Origin: JAKLDO01 sp035354435
GTDB lineage: Bacteria > UBP6 > UBA1177
NCBI GenBank assembly: GCA_035354435.1
Contig: DAOQAY010000019.1
Span: forward strand, 1 to 29,336
Direction: 5' to 3'
DNA length: 29,336 bases
Part shown: piece by piece, positions 7,157-15,164 of the stretch
Position numbering within the stretch: position 1 is the first letter of the stretch
Layout: every line of letters starts with the position of its first letter
The notes under the pieces: model-generated
Seen by the model: only the letters and a program-made list of their open reading frames with translations
What the model was told of the DNA's origin: nothing
Database searches by the model: none
Position numbers and translations under genes: made by a program

Positions 7157-8182
7157 TCAAGGACATGCTTTTATAAAGGCTTCAACTTGTGCTTTGTCTG
7201 GTGCATTAGGAGAAAGCTGAATGTATTTCCTGTAATTAACACATGCCTGTTCCTGATTTTGAAGATAAGCATAAGCAATGCCCAGAAATTTGTATATCGG
7301 ACCGTTTGACGGATTAACACTGGACGCATTTTTGTATTCATGAAGAGCATCTGTATATCTCTTTTCGGCAAGAGCCTTATGTCCGGCCTGAACAAAATTA
7401 TTAAAAGTCTCGGTATTAACTTTCGGAACCGCCTGCTTCACAGGAACCTTCTTCGGCGCTTCAGGCGCTTTTCTGACCTGTTTGACAACTTCAGGCTTTT
7501 TCTGCTCAACAGGCTTAATCTGCTCAGCTTTTTTAACAGGCTGCACCTCTTTTTCTGCCACAGCCTCTTCTTTTTCTATTTCTGCTTTTTCTTCTATTTT
7601 TTCTTCAACTTTTACTTTTTCAACCGGTTTTTCCTCTATTTTCTCTTCCACTTTTTCTTCTACAGGTTCTTCCACCTTTACTATTTCTTCTGTTTTTTCA
7701 ACACTTTTCTCTTCTTTAACAGCAGTATCATTTTTTTCCGGTCCGGCAGAAAACGCAAAAAATGCTCCGGCAGCAAGTATGATCACAACTGCTATTCCGA
7801 TAGATATCACTTTAATTCCCGGTAAGACCATTTTATTCTTAGATTCGCCAGTTTCAGGATAAAGTTCTTTGAGAATATTGGCGATCTCCTGTTCTTCTTT
7901 ATTCGGCTTTGAATCAAAAAAATCATCGCTCAAAGTGATTTTTTCTTTTCTTGGAAGTTCAGATTTATTTTCAGATCCGGTCTTTGTTCCAACAACCGGC
8001 TTTACAGTTTCTTCAGCGGGACCATCTTCTTTTTCAGGCTGATCATCAACCTGTTTCGCCTGAATCAATGGATTTTCGGTAAGTGCCGCAATGGAAACAT
8101 TTGAGCTGGCACACATCGGACAATTTGACCTGCGATCAGGAACTTCAGCTGAAAAGCCGCAATTGTTACAAACAAATTTCAT
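7157..8182 (-). CDS. Zinc-ribbon / single-TM / TPR protein of unknown function
   Basis: 341 aa, not recognised as a named family. An N-terminal zinc ribbon has Cys5-x2-Cys8 and Cys21-x2-Cys24. A cytoplasmic linker runs to about 120 and a single transmembrane segment spans about 124-146. A highly charged Lys/Glu/Val/Pro-rich stretch (about 155-255) consists of irregular VEEK/IEEK-type units. A TPR-like helical region covers about 259-328 (QAGHKALAEKRYTDALHEYKNAS...). The topology suggests a cytoplasmic metal-binding head and a TPR protein-interaction domain held outside the membrane by an extended spacer. It lies 10 nt after the two-TM sensor-like gene and 3 nt before rsmD. Plus-strand frames here are Phe/Ser-rich shadows of the Lys/Glu repeat. 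Confidence 0.88.
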   Translation of the reverse strand: MKFVCNNCGFSAEVPDRRSNCPMCASSNVSIAALTENPLIQAKQVDDQPEKEDGPAEETVKPVVGTKTGSENKSELPRKEKITLSDDFFDSKPNKEEQEIANILKELYPETGESKNKMVLPGIKVISIGIAVVIILAAGAFFAFSAGPEKNDTAVKEEKSVEKTEEIVKVEEPVEEKVEEKIEEKPVEKVKVEEKIEEKAEIEKEEAVAEKEVQPVKKAEQIKPVEQKKPEVVKQVRKAPEAPKKVPVKQAVPKVNTETFNNFVQAGHKALAEKRYTDALHEYKNASSVNPSNGPIYKFLGIAYAYLQNQEQACVNYRKYIQLSPNAPDKAQVEAFIKACP

Positions 8183-8192
8183 GTTCTACCCG

Positions 8193-9710
8193 CTAAACTG
8201 GTTTTGCTTTAATTACTGGTTTGCCATCTTTCTCTTCAATATTAAACTGAACATCCGCACATTTATACTTCGCAATTATAGATGCTCTGTTAGTTTTTAT
8301 CTTTCCAATAAAAGACCTTTTCTCATTTTCAGAAACAGACTCACCGTTTTTAGCCTTTATTTTATAATAGTCTTTCCAGAGTTCTTCCATTGGATCTACC
8401 GGCTCGAATTGAGAAGACACTTCAACATTTGAAGGCGAAGAACTTGTTACAATCTGAGTCTTTTCTTCGTCATCATCAGGAAAAGAAGGCGGCGGAGCTT
8501 TATAAGCCGGAGCATATTGATTCTTTTCTGGTTGAAGAGCCTTGATTGGTTTTTTAGGAGTTTCTTCTATATCATTCGTTCCAAAAGGATCAGGAACAGC
8601 ATCATAGGCCAACCCCTGCTTCGATGTATCTAATTCTCCAGTATTGGATTGACTACCCAAGGCATTGGGCAGTATGGAATCATGCCGGCTCTCCAAATGA
8701 CGGATATATTTGGCTATCAGAATATTTAAAGCAGACACAGCTATATCAGCTCCATGTGAATATTTCTTTAAAACCAGCTTCTCTCCCACCTTCATTCTGG
8801 AAATATCAGCAGCAAGATTCCTGAAAACCACATCAATCGAATGAGTTACAATAAATGTGAAGAAAAATGCTATTATTATTCCAGCCAGAGTATATATTAC
8901 TACAAAAAATATCAAGTCCTGATAATCTTCCCAGCCCGGCAGGGTTGAGGTCAATGTAACAAATACGATCTTCTCTCCGCCGAGCATATCGACAGGCATG
9001 AAAAAACTATGGAGATATGTCCAGCCGTTGATGACTTTTGAACTTTCCGATTTGACAAGATCTTCAACATCCGACTTCAATTTATCAGTACCGTAACTCT
9101 TTTCAATTTTAATCCAGCTTTCAGAACCTGTTTCTGATATGAATTTGTTCCCGCTGAAAATCTTGACCGGCATCGGAAACAATTCATCAGCGTTAAAGGC
9201 AAGTGTCAGTTTTTTAGCACTTATTACAGCAAACAGTTTTTCACCTTCATCAGGAACCTGTGTTATTAACGGAACAACGCCTATAAGATAAATGTTATCA
9301 GAAACGGTTATGGTTCCATCAGAAGCCATTCCTTCTTTTAAAGCTCTTTCAACAGCAGGAATGCCGGCATGCGAAGACATAAGCTCAAGATTGCCTGCAA
9401 CGAATTTTCCAGTGCTGTCGACAACAAGGTATTCTAATTCTGATGAAATATCGTTTATTTTTACAGGAGAATTTTTAGATGCCTTCGAAAATTTTAACTG
9501 CTTAGCAATATTGAAAGAATTGGCAATCAGTGAATATGTTGTGTTTTTAACCTTTTCTTCAGCGAGCACTGAGCTGTTCTTGGATCCTTGACGGATATCT
9601 ATTTTTGCCAGAAATGACTTAAAGAGAGAAAAATCAAAAAAAGAAAGTGCTGCCACAACAACAGCCATTAAGAAAAAAACTTTTAACTTAAATCCCAAAT
9701 TACTGAACAT
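8193..9710 (-). CDS. Two-TM sensor-like membrane protein with MXAN_5187-like C-terminal domain
   Basis: 505 aa. TM1 is at about 8-30. A periplasmic domain at 31-262 has Cache/PAS-like features (LEYLVVDSTGKFVAGNLEL; NIYLIGVVPLI; KLFAVISAKKLTL). TM2 is at 266-289, followed by a HAMP-like helix (about 290-340), a disordered Pro/Asp/Ser-rich linker (345-436) and a compact C-terminal domain (437-505: MEELWKDYYKIKAKNG ... NRASIIAKY, then VQFNIEEKDGKPVIKAKPV). I recall this last domain from Myxococcus MXAN_5187-type proteins. That assignment is from memory. No kinase, GGDEF or methyl-accepting domain is visible, so any signal must be passed by protein contact. It is co-directional with its neighbours, 41 nt after the exported beta-sandwich gene. 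Confidence 0.85.
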   Translation of the reverse strand: MFSNLGFKLKVFFLMAVVVAALSFFDFSLFKSFLAKIDIRQGSKNSSVLAEEKVKNTTYSLIANSFNIAKQLKFSKASKNSPVKINDISSELEYLVVDSTGKFVAGNLELMSSHAGIPAVERALKEGMASDGTITVSDNIYLIGVVPLITQVPDEGEKLFAVISAKKLTLAFNADELFPMPVKIFSGNKFISETGSESWIKIEKSYGTDKLKSDVEDLVKSESSKVINGWTYLHSFFMPVDMLGGEKIVFVTLTSTLPGWEDYQDLIFFVVIYTLAGIIIAFFFTFIVTHSIDVVFRNLAADISRMKVGEKLVLKKYSHGADIAVSALNILIAKYIRHLESRHDSILPNALGSQSNTGELDTSKQGLAYDAVPDPFGTNDIEETPKKPIKALQPEKNQYAPAYKAPPPSFPDDDEEKTQIVTSSSPSNVEVSSQFEPVDPMEELWKDYYKIKAKNGESVSENEKRSFIGKIKTNRASIIAKYKCADVQFNIEEKDGKPVIKAKPV

Positions 9711-9751
9711 TTATCTTTCTCCTGCATTTTTTAATTGCTTGCAAATTCTGA

Positions 9752-10474
9752 TCACTCAATATTTTCTCCGCCAAGATTCACAATCGAGTTAACACTTGAA
9801 ACTGAGGATTCATCGATTTTATAAACCAGACTCTGCGGAGAATTTGAAACCATTACAAAATCTTCCTGATATATCCATCTTGTACCATAATAAATCCTGA
9901 TGGTATATGAGCCGGGTGAAATATCAGGTATTTCAAACCTGTTCGGTCCTTCATCAATCGGAAAAATATATGATGACTTCAAAACTTTGATATAAACAGT
10001 ATTCCATTGAAATAGCGTATCAACTATCGTATAGTCTCCCGGAACCATAAATACATGTTCCGAAGTTCCTTTTGCAGGGACAGTTATTTCGATTTTATCG
10101 TTTTTTTCGCCTTCCTGAAGAATTGAAAGTATCCTTGGAAAATTTTCTTTATTTTCTATTCTCAAAAGACCGTCGACGGGAAACAGAATACTGTTGCGGC
10201 TTACTGAAGCTCCTGTCAGTTCAAGTGTATCAGTGTGTTTTCTTATAGCCTCGTATCCCTCAATAACAACAGAATATTTTTCTCTTTCAAGTGACTTGGG
10301 GACCTGAACGACAGGCATTTTCCAATACCAGTCCTTAATATCGACCCTGACATGATCGCTTTTCTCAAAACCTTTTTTATATCCTACCATAATTTTCAGC
10401 ATTCCGGCTGAAACCATCATTGGAATTAACATCACCGCCAACAGGGCAAAAAATGCACACAACCTTTTTTTCAT
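9752..10474 (-). CDS. Exported beta-rich protein of unknown function
   Basis: 240 aa. The signal peptide MKKRLCAFFALLAVMLIPMM...SAG (1-23) ends with a good AXA-like site. The mature part reads as two beta-sandwich units. One (about 95-165) has a cupredoxin-like look (LLRIENKENFPRIL; FMVPGDYTIVDTLFQW) but lacks an obvious His/Cys/His copper set. The other (about 170-208) is carboxypeptidase-regulatory/PEGA-like (FEIPDISPGSYTIRIYYG). These assignments are pattern-based and tentative. The gene starts 1 nt after the stop of the TPR protein and precedes the two-TM sensor-like protein, so it probably works in the periplasm with them. Confidence 0.82.
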   Translation of the reverse strand: MKKRLCAFFALLAVMLIPMMVSAGMLKIMVGYKKGFEKSDHVRVDIKDWYWKMPVVQVPKSLEREKYSVVIEGYEAIRKHTDTLELTGASVSRNSILFPVDGLLRIENKENFPRILSILQEGEKNDKIEITVPAKGTSEHVFMVPGDYTIVDTLFQWNTVYIKVLKSSYIFPIDEGPNRFEIPDISPGSYTIRIYYGTRWIYQEDFVMVSNSPQSLVYKIDESSVSSVNSIVNLGGENIE

Positions 10475-10475
10475 T

Positions 10476-12542
10476 TTACTTTCCTTTTCTCGCAGCTGTT
10501 TTTTCCTTTCCGGAATTCTTTTCGATCTCGGAAATCTGTTCCTTTATAGAGTTAATTACTTCTTTGTCATTTGTAGAATTTAAAGCTTTTCTCAGCATTT
10601 CAATACTTTTTTCAGGATGTTCGGCTATTAACCATGCATTGGCAAGACCCACCATGAATCTGACATTTTCAGGATCTGAATCAAGCGCACTGTTAAGCAG
10701 TGATATCGCCTCAGAAAACATTCCCATAGAAAGATGGCTGAGTGCAAGATCATAAAGCTGTTCACTGTTGTCTTCTGTTTCAAGAGTCTCTCTAAGTGAT
10801 TCTTTCACGCTTTCAACCGTTCCGGAAAGATCCTCCTCTTTACCTGTCGGGATCAATTCTTTTATGCCGGCAAGAAAACGGGAGTCGGGATAATTTATAA
10901 GAAGTTCGTGTAACAGCTGATTTGCACTTGAAAAATCATCAATGCTTATATAGAATTCAAGTTCATCAAGTTTTTCCTGAGAAGGCTCCTGCAATTCAGA
11001 GAGGATATCCTGTGTCATGCTTGCAAAATCATTATCAGGAACTATTTCCTCTTTTTCCGGAATAAGCTCAGCTGGCTCCTCCAGCATATCTTCAAGATCT
11101 TCCCCTTCAGCTTCAGAAACAATAGAAATAAGTCCGCTGTCAACATGATCAACGCTTTGAGGCTCAGCTTCTACTTCTTTTTCAGAATCTATCAATTTTT
11201 TTCTTTCAATTATCCTTTGGTCATTCCGGCCCAAAATTGATCCTGCATCCAGAATAAGATCTGATGCTTCTTTCAAATCTCCTTTTTCAATCATCAGATC
11301 TATAAAAGAAATTATAAGATCACCCGCTGTTTCAACTTCTCCGAGTTCGATATTGGATTGAATAAGAATATCCATCGCTTCAGGTGAAGCCGCCCAGTCA
11401 GGGCAGGTCTGAATCTTATCAATTGCCTTGTTGAAAAGCCTGTAGTTCATAAAAACTGTGGCCTCTTTAATAACTGTTTCGATATCAACCACCGATTTTT
11501 CATCTTGAGATGAATCTGTTTCAGGCTCTTCAGACTCCGAAAAATCTGTAGAACTGTCAATATCAATATCAAGAACAAGATCTACTTCATCCTCTTCATT
11601 TTCATTGCTTATATCCATTGAACTGCTGTCAATCTTGTCAGAAATAAGATCTCTCAACTTACCCTGCTCATTCAGTCCTGAAAGCGATTCTCTGTCATCA
11701 GGGTCTATCTCGAGTATCTTTCTGTACAAACTGTCGCGCTCAATATAGTTCTGCTTTTGAGAATAAACAGATGCTATTTGCTTAAAAACAGCAATAAGCT
11801 TTCTTTTGTCACCGAGCTTTTCAAAAACAAAAGCCAGTTTTTCTAGAAATTCTATGGCATCAGGATTGTCAATAATAAGCTTTTGCAACACTACCAGAGC
11901 ATTGGTATAACTGCCGCTTTTCAAATAAAGATTTACAAGACTTTTTCCTATTTCGCTATCATTGTTAGTGGCAGTATAGAGAAGCTTCAGAACTGTTGCA
12001 TATTCATTGACCTTATCGGTGTTTTTCAATGAGTCGGCAAGTGGAACAAGAAGCTTTTCAGCTTCATGGTTCATTTTTTCAGAAACGAGCATATTCGCAA
12101 GCTTCAAAATGAAATTAATATTTCCGGGATAGAGTTCAATGATCTTTCTCAGGATATTGATCGCAGCCAGTTTGTTCCCTATCTTTGCATAGTAATTGAC
12201 CGCTGTCTGATAACGCACCGTAGCATCTTTGATCAGACCGCTCTGCCTGTCGAAATCGGCAAGAAGAACATTTATCTTCCCATGTTCAGGGTTGAGCATT
12301 ATTGCCTGTTTGAGAACAGCTTTGGCTTTATTAAGAAAACCTTTTTTCTCAAAAAGCAGTGCCGCTTTTTCGTAAAGCTCTATTGCCTTATCTTCATTAC
12401 CGGCTCTTGCATATAACTCTGCCAGCCTGACATAGGCACGGTCATCATCAGGCTTTTTCTTCAGCAGCTCTTCGAACTCTTCGATCTCGGAATTCGGTTT
12501 TTTCCCTTTTAATATGAATCTGCCGGTATTTGTATTAGCCAA
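10476..12542 (-). CDS. Large tetratricopeptide-repeat protein
   Basis: 688 aa, no signal peptide, probably cytosolic. Tandem TPR helices fill about 20-290 (for example DRAYVRLAELYARAGNEDKA; FLNKAKAVLKQAIMLNPEHG). An acidic, probably disordered segment (about 312-350, rich in Asp/Glu/Ser) is followed by more helical repeats, a second acidic linker (about 470-525) and a final TPR block (about 590-670, YDLALSHLSMGMFSEAISLL). No catalytic domain is visible. It starts 18 nt after the efp stop. The architecture suggests a scaffold, possibly for the envelope proteins encoded just downstream, but the function is unknown. Confidence 0.9.
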   Translation of the reverse strand: MANTNTGRFILKGKKPNSEIEEFEELLKKKPDDDRAYVRLAELYARAGNEDKAIELYEKAALLFEKKGFLNKAKAVLKQAIMLNPEHGKINVLLADFDRQSGLIKDATVRYQTAVNYYAKIGNKLAAINILRKIIELYPGNINFILKLANMLVSEKMNHEAEKLLVPLADSLKNTDKVNEYATVLKLLYTATNNDSEIGKSLVNLYLKSGSYTNALVVLQKLIIDNPDAIEFLEKLAFVFEKLGDKRKLIAVFKQIASVYSQKQNYIERDSLYRKILEIDPDDRESLSGLNEQGKLRDLISDKIDSSSMDISNENEEDEVDLVLDIDIDSSTDFSESEEPETDSSQDEKSVVDIETVIKEATVFMNYRLFNKAIDKIQTCPDWAASPEAMDILIQSNIELGEVETAGDLIISFIDLMIEKGDLKEASDLILDAGSILGRNDQRIIERKKLIDSEKEVEAEPQSVDHVDSGLISIVSEAEGEDLEDMLEEPAELIPEKEEIVPDNDFASMTQDILSELQEPSQEKLDELEFYISIDDFSSANQLLHELLINYPDSRFLAGIKELIPTGKEEDLSGTVESVKESLRETLETEDNSEQLYDLALSHLSMGMFSEAISLLNSALDSDPENVRFMVGLANAWLIAEHPEKSIEMLRKALNSTNDKEVINSIKEQISEIEKNSGKEKTAARKGK

Positions 12543-12560
12543 TTTTTCACCTAACTATGA

Positions 12561-13127
12561 TTATCTTTTAACTCTTTCAATGTAGTTATATTCTTCCGTA
12601 CCGATCCTTATGACATCACCTGTAGACACAAAAAGAGGCACCATAACTGTTCCTCCGGTAACAAGTTTTGCAGGCTTGTATGATGTCGTTACAGTATCAC
12701 CTTTAAAACCAGGATCTGTCTCTGCGATTTCTATCTCGACAAATTGCGGAAGGTCCATCGATATAGGCGAACCATTGTAAAACTGAACCGTAACCTTCTC
12801 ATTTTCCTTAAGAAACGGAATAACATCCTCAATGATCTTTTCATCAATTGAAAGCTGTTCAAAGGTTTCAGTATCCATGAAATGGTAATGATCTCCGTCC
12901 GTGTAGAGATATTCCATGACCTTTTCTTCAAGATCAGGTTTGTCCACTCTTTCACCGGAGAGGAATGTCCTTTCTGCAATAGAGCCTGAAAGAATATTGC
13001 GCAATTTTGTTTTGATGACCGCTCTTCTTTTCTGCTGAATGTGAGACATGTCAACGATCTGGTAGGGAATCCCCTCAATTTCAATTCTTAAACCCTTTCT
13101 GAACTCAGAAGTTGTAATTGCAACCAT
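12561..13127 (-). CDS. efp: Elongation factor P
   Basis: Relieves ribosome stalling at polyproline. 188 aa with the three beta-barrel EF-P domains (KOW-like N-terminal domain from ITTSEFRKGLRIEIEG, central OB domain, and a C-terminal OB domain ending in YNYIERVKR). I chose ATG 13127 because AGGAGA lies 6 nt upstream and the family begins MVAITTSEF; an ATG eight codons further upstream is in frame but adds non-family residues. The tip loop is SHIQQKRRAV, with Lys33 aligned to the modified lysine of E. coli EF-P but the usual PGKG turn replaced by QQKR. Conserved LRNILSG follows. It has its own promoter and leads the long minus-strand unit. Confidence 0.96.
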   Translation of the reverse strand: MVAITTSEFRKGLRIEIEGIPYQIVDMSHIQQKRRAVIKTKLRNILSGSIAERTFLSGERVDKPDLEEKVMEYLYTDGDHYHFMDTETFEQLSIDEKIIEDVIPFLKENEKVTVQFYNGSPISMDLPQFVEIEIAETDPGFKGDTVTTSYKPAKLVTGGTVMVPLFVSTGDVIRIGTEEYNYIERVKR

Positions 13128-13168
13128 AACTATCTCCTTAAGAACTATCAAACAAATTAAGGCACCAC

Positions 13169-13197
13169 ATACTAATGTTGGGGGTATTCTTTGTCAA
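13169..13197 (-). promoter_or_regulatory. Sigma70-type promoter of efp
   Basis: On the minus strand a perfect TTGACA (13197-13192) is followed after exactly 17 nt by TAGTAT (13174-13169, 4 of 6). Transcription would begin near 13162, giving a leader of about 35 nt before ATG 13127. This is the best candidate for driving the efp-to-pth unit. Confidence 0.65.
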
Positions 13198-13225
13198 GTT
13201 TTAGACTTATTTTTAAATTGAATTT

Positions 13226-13447
13226 TCAATTAAAAAAATTGTCGTCGTTTATTTCGCTCCACCGTATTTCCGTCCAAAGAGACAGCAGATGGGCAGCCAT
13301 AGGATTGCCTGAAGCTGCTTTTAAAGCGCAACTGATTGTTTTTATTCTATTTTCAGGATTATTTTGACAAACTTCGTCAAGAAGACTTTGTGCACTGTTC
13401 CAGTTTTTCTGTCTTAAAGCAATAAGTACCATTGTTTCGGTCACCAT
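13226..13447 (-). CDS. Small TPR-like protein
   Basis: 73 aa if started at ATG 13447, which has CAGGAG 6-7 nt upstream; a TTG two codons earlier is also in frame. The sequence looks like a single pair of TPR helices (LIALRQKNWNSAQSLLDEV ... NPENRI) with a basic/aromatic C-terminus. It is short and unrecognised, but the ribosome site and the promoter-like pair upstream support a real gene. It sits about 98 nt before efp in the same direction and may be co-transcribed with it. Confidence 0.6.
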   Translation of the reverse strand: MVTETMVLIALRQKNWNSAQSLLDEVCQNNPENRIKTISCALKAASGNPMAAHLLSLWTEIRWSEINDDNFFN

Positions 13448-13473
13448 ATTCAACTCCTGAAAAGACTGAAGTG

Positions 13474-13502
13474 ATATTAATTGAGTAACGGCAAATCGTC
13501 AA
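13474..13502 (-). promoter_or_regulatory. Promoter-like pair upstream of the small TPR-like gene
   Basis: On the minus strand TTGACG (13502-13497, 5 of 6) is followed after 17 nt by TAATAT (13479-13474, 4 of 6), placing a start site roughly 20 nt before ATG 13447. It lies in the 137-bp divergent region shared with purH. Confidence 0.5.
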
Positions 13503-13508
13503 GAAAAG

Positions 13509-13537
13509 TTGCGTTTAAAATGTGTTTCTGATTAAAT
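13509..13537 (+). promoter_or_regulatory. Weak promoter-like pair upstream of purH
   Basis: TTGCGT at 13509-13514 is followed after 17 nt by TTAAAT at 13532-13537. Both hexamers are poor matches. The transcript would have a leader of about 40 nt with GGGAGAAG as ribosome site. Confidence 0.25.
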
Positions 13538-13584
13538 TCAGCCTGATGTTTTTTTAATAGTTTAAAAATTACAGGGAGAAGAAA

Positions 13585-15147
13585 ATGAACAGGATAAACA
13601 ATGTTATTATCAGCGTTTTTGACAAAACAGGACTGCCAGAATTTGTTTCTGAACTTGATAAAATGGGGGTTAAATTCTTTTCGACAGGCGGAACGCATAA
13701 ATTGATATGCAGTCAGGGAATTGATGCAACAAAAATAGAGGATTACACAAAGTTCCCGGAAATGATGGATGGAAGGGTCAAAAGTATGCATCCGAAAATA
13801 CATGGCGGAATTCTTGCCTGCAGAAACGATCCATCTCACATGAAATCCGCATCTGAACACGGCATTACCATGTTTGATATGGTGGTTGTGAACCTGTATC
13901 CGTTTAAAAGCACTGTCGAAAAAGGCGGCAAAATGCATGAGATCATCGAAAATATTGATATCGGCGGTCCGACTTTGATAAGAAGTGCTGCAAAAAACTT
14001 TAAAGATGTAGCCGTGGTAACTTCTCCGGCGGATTATGTTGCAATAGTTGAAGAACTGAAAACCAACGACGGCATTCTTTCACAGGAAACTCTTTTCCGT
14101 CTTTCATTGAAGGCTTTTTCACACACAGCTTTATATGACGGCTACATTTCGAGCTATTTCTCAACTATAGACCATAACGGTAATAAAATCAGTGAAGATC
14201 CCGAAATACTTACTCTTCAATATCTGAAAAAAGAAACTTTGAGATACGGAGAGAATCCTCACCAGAAAGCAACTGTCTATAAAGATATCAACATTCAGGA
14301 AGGGACAACCGTTGCAGCCAGGCAGCTTCATGGAAAACAGTTATCTTTCAACAATTATATGGACCTTGAAAGTTCGAAGAACATCGTTTCCGATTTTGAC
14401 GAACCTGCTGTGGCAATAGTAAAACACACAAATCCATGCGGAGCCGCAATAGGAAAAAACCTTTCTGAAGCTTATAAAAAAGCTCTTGAATGCGATCCGG
14501 TGAGTGCTTACGGATCAATAATAGCTGTTAACAGAAAGCTTGATCCTGAAACTGCCGCAATGATATCGGAATTGTTCGTTGAAGCGGTGATTGCACCTTC
14601 CTATGATGAGGAATCTTTCGATATAATCAAAAAGAAAAAGAACATCAGGATCATTGAAGCCGGCAGTTTTGCAAGAAACAAAGAAATGGATTGCGAATTT
14701 AAGAAAATATCAGGCGGACTGCTGATAGAAGATGCCGACAGAAAAATCGTTACCGAGGCTGATCTCCAGTTCGTAACTGACAAAAAGCCTTCAAAAGACC
14801 AGATCCGCGAACTTCTTTTCGCACAAAATCTTGTCAAACATGTGAAAAGCAACGCCATTCTTCTTTCCCGTAACGGAGCAACTGTGGGAATCGGTGCAGG
14901 CCAGATGTCAAGAATCGACGCTCTTGAGATAGCAATTAAAAAAGCTGCCTCGCCTGTTAAAGGATGTGTGCTTGCCAGTGACGCATTCTTTCCATTCAGG
15001 GACTGTGTCGATAAAGCTTCCGAAGCCGGAATAACCGCAATAATACAACCGGGCGGATCAGTAAGAGATTCTGATTCTATTTCTGCCTGCAATGAACTGG
15101 GAATTGCTATGGTTTTTACCGGAACAAGAAGCTTCAGACACCTTTAA
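13585..15147 (+). CDS. purH: Bifunctional AICAR formyltransferase / IMP cyclohydrolase
   Basis: Catalyses the last two steps of de novo purine synthesis: formylation of AICAR with 10-formyl-THF, then ring closure to IMP. 520 aa, normal length. The N-terminal MGS-like cyclohydrolase domain has VFDKTGLPEFV (11-21), FSTGGTHKLI (32-41) and PEMMDGRVKSMHPKIHGG (58-75). The transformylase domain has LRYGENPHQKA (219-229), LSFNNYMDL (253-261) and the catalytic Lys280-His281 in VKHTNPCGAA (279-288). C-terminal signatures are GAGQMSRIDA, PFRD and IQPGGSVRDSD, ending in the RSFRH-type tail. Start ATG 13585 is preceded by GGGAGAAG. A nucleoside-kinase gene follows 17 nt downstream. Confidence 0.97.
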   Translation: MNRINNVIISVFDKTGLPEFVSELDKMGVKFFSTGGTHKLICSQGIDATKIEDYTKFPEMMDGRVKSMHPKIHGGILACRNDPSHMKSASEHGITMFDMVVVNLYPFKSTVEKGGKMHEIIENIDIGGPTLIRSAAKNFKDVAVVTSPADYVAIVEELKTNDGILSQETLFRLSLKAFSHTALYDGYISSYFSTIDHNGNKISEDPEILTLQYLKKETLRYGENPHQKATVYKDINIQEGTTVAARQLHGKQLSFNNYMDLESSKNIVSDFDEPAVAIVKHTNPCGAAIGKNLSEAYKKALECDPVSAYGSIIAVNRKLDPETAAMISELFVEAVIAPSYDEESFDIIKKKKNIRIIEAGSFARNKEMDCEFKKISGGLLIEDADRKIVTEADLQFVTDKKPSKDQIRELLFAQNLVKHVKSNAILLSRNGATVGIGAGQMSRIDALEIAIKKAASPVKGCVLASDAFFPFRDCVDKASEAGITAIIQPGGSVRDSDSISACNELGIAMVFTGTRSFRHL

Positions 15148-15164
15148 TTCCGAGGAAACTCAAA

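Noticed and set aside
7340..7862. Plus-strand Phe- and Ser-rich frames that look like membrane proteins
   Set aside because: Antisense of the Lys/Glu-rich spacer of the zinc-ribbon/TPR protein; their hydrophobicity is a by-product of AAA/GAA codons.
13128..13151. Upstream ATG of efp
   Set aside because: The eight added residues are not part of the family and the AGGAGA ribosome site lies between the two ATGs, correctly spaced for the second.
13198..13225. Hairpin AATTGA/TCAATT after the small TPR-like gene as a terminator
   Set aside because: A 6-bp A/T-rich stem is too weak, and it sits immediately upstream of the efp promoter.
13477..13938. 153-aa minus-strand frame overlapping the start of purH
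   Set aside because: Antisense to the well-conserved PurH N-terminus, with no domain and a composition expected of a shadow frame.
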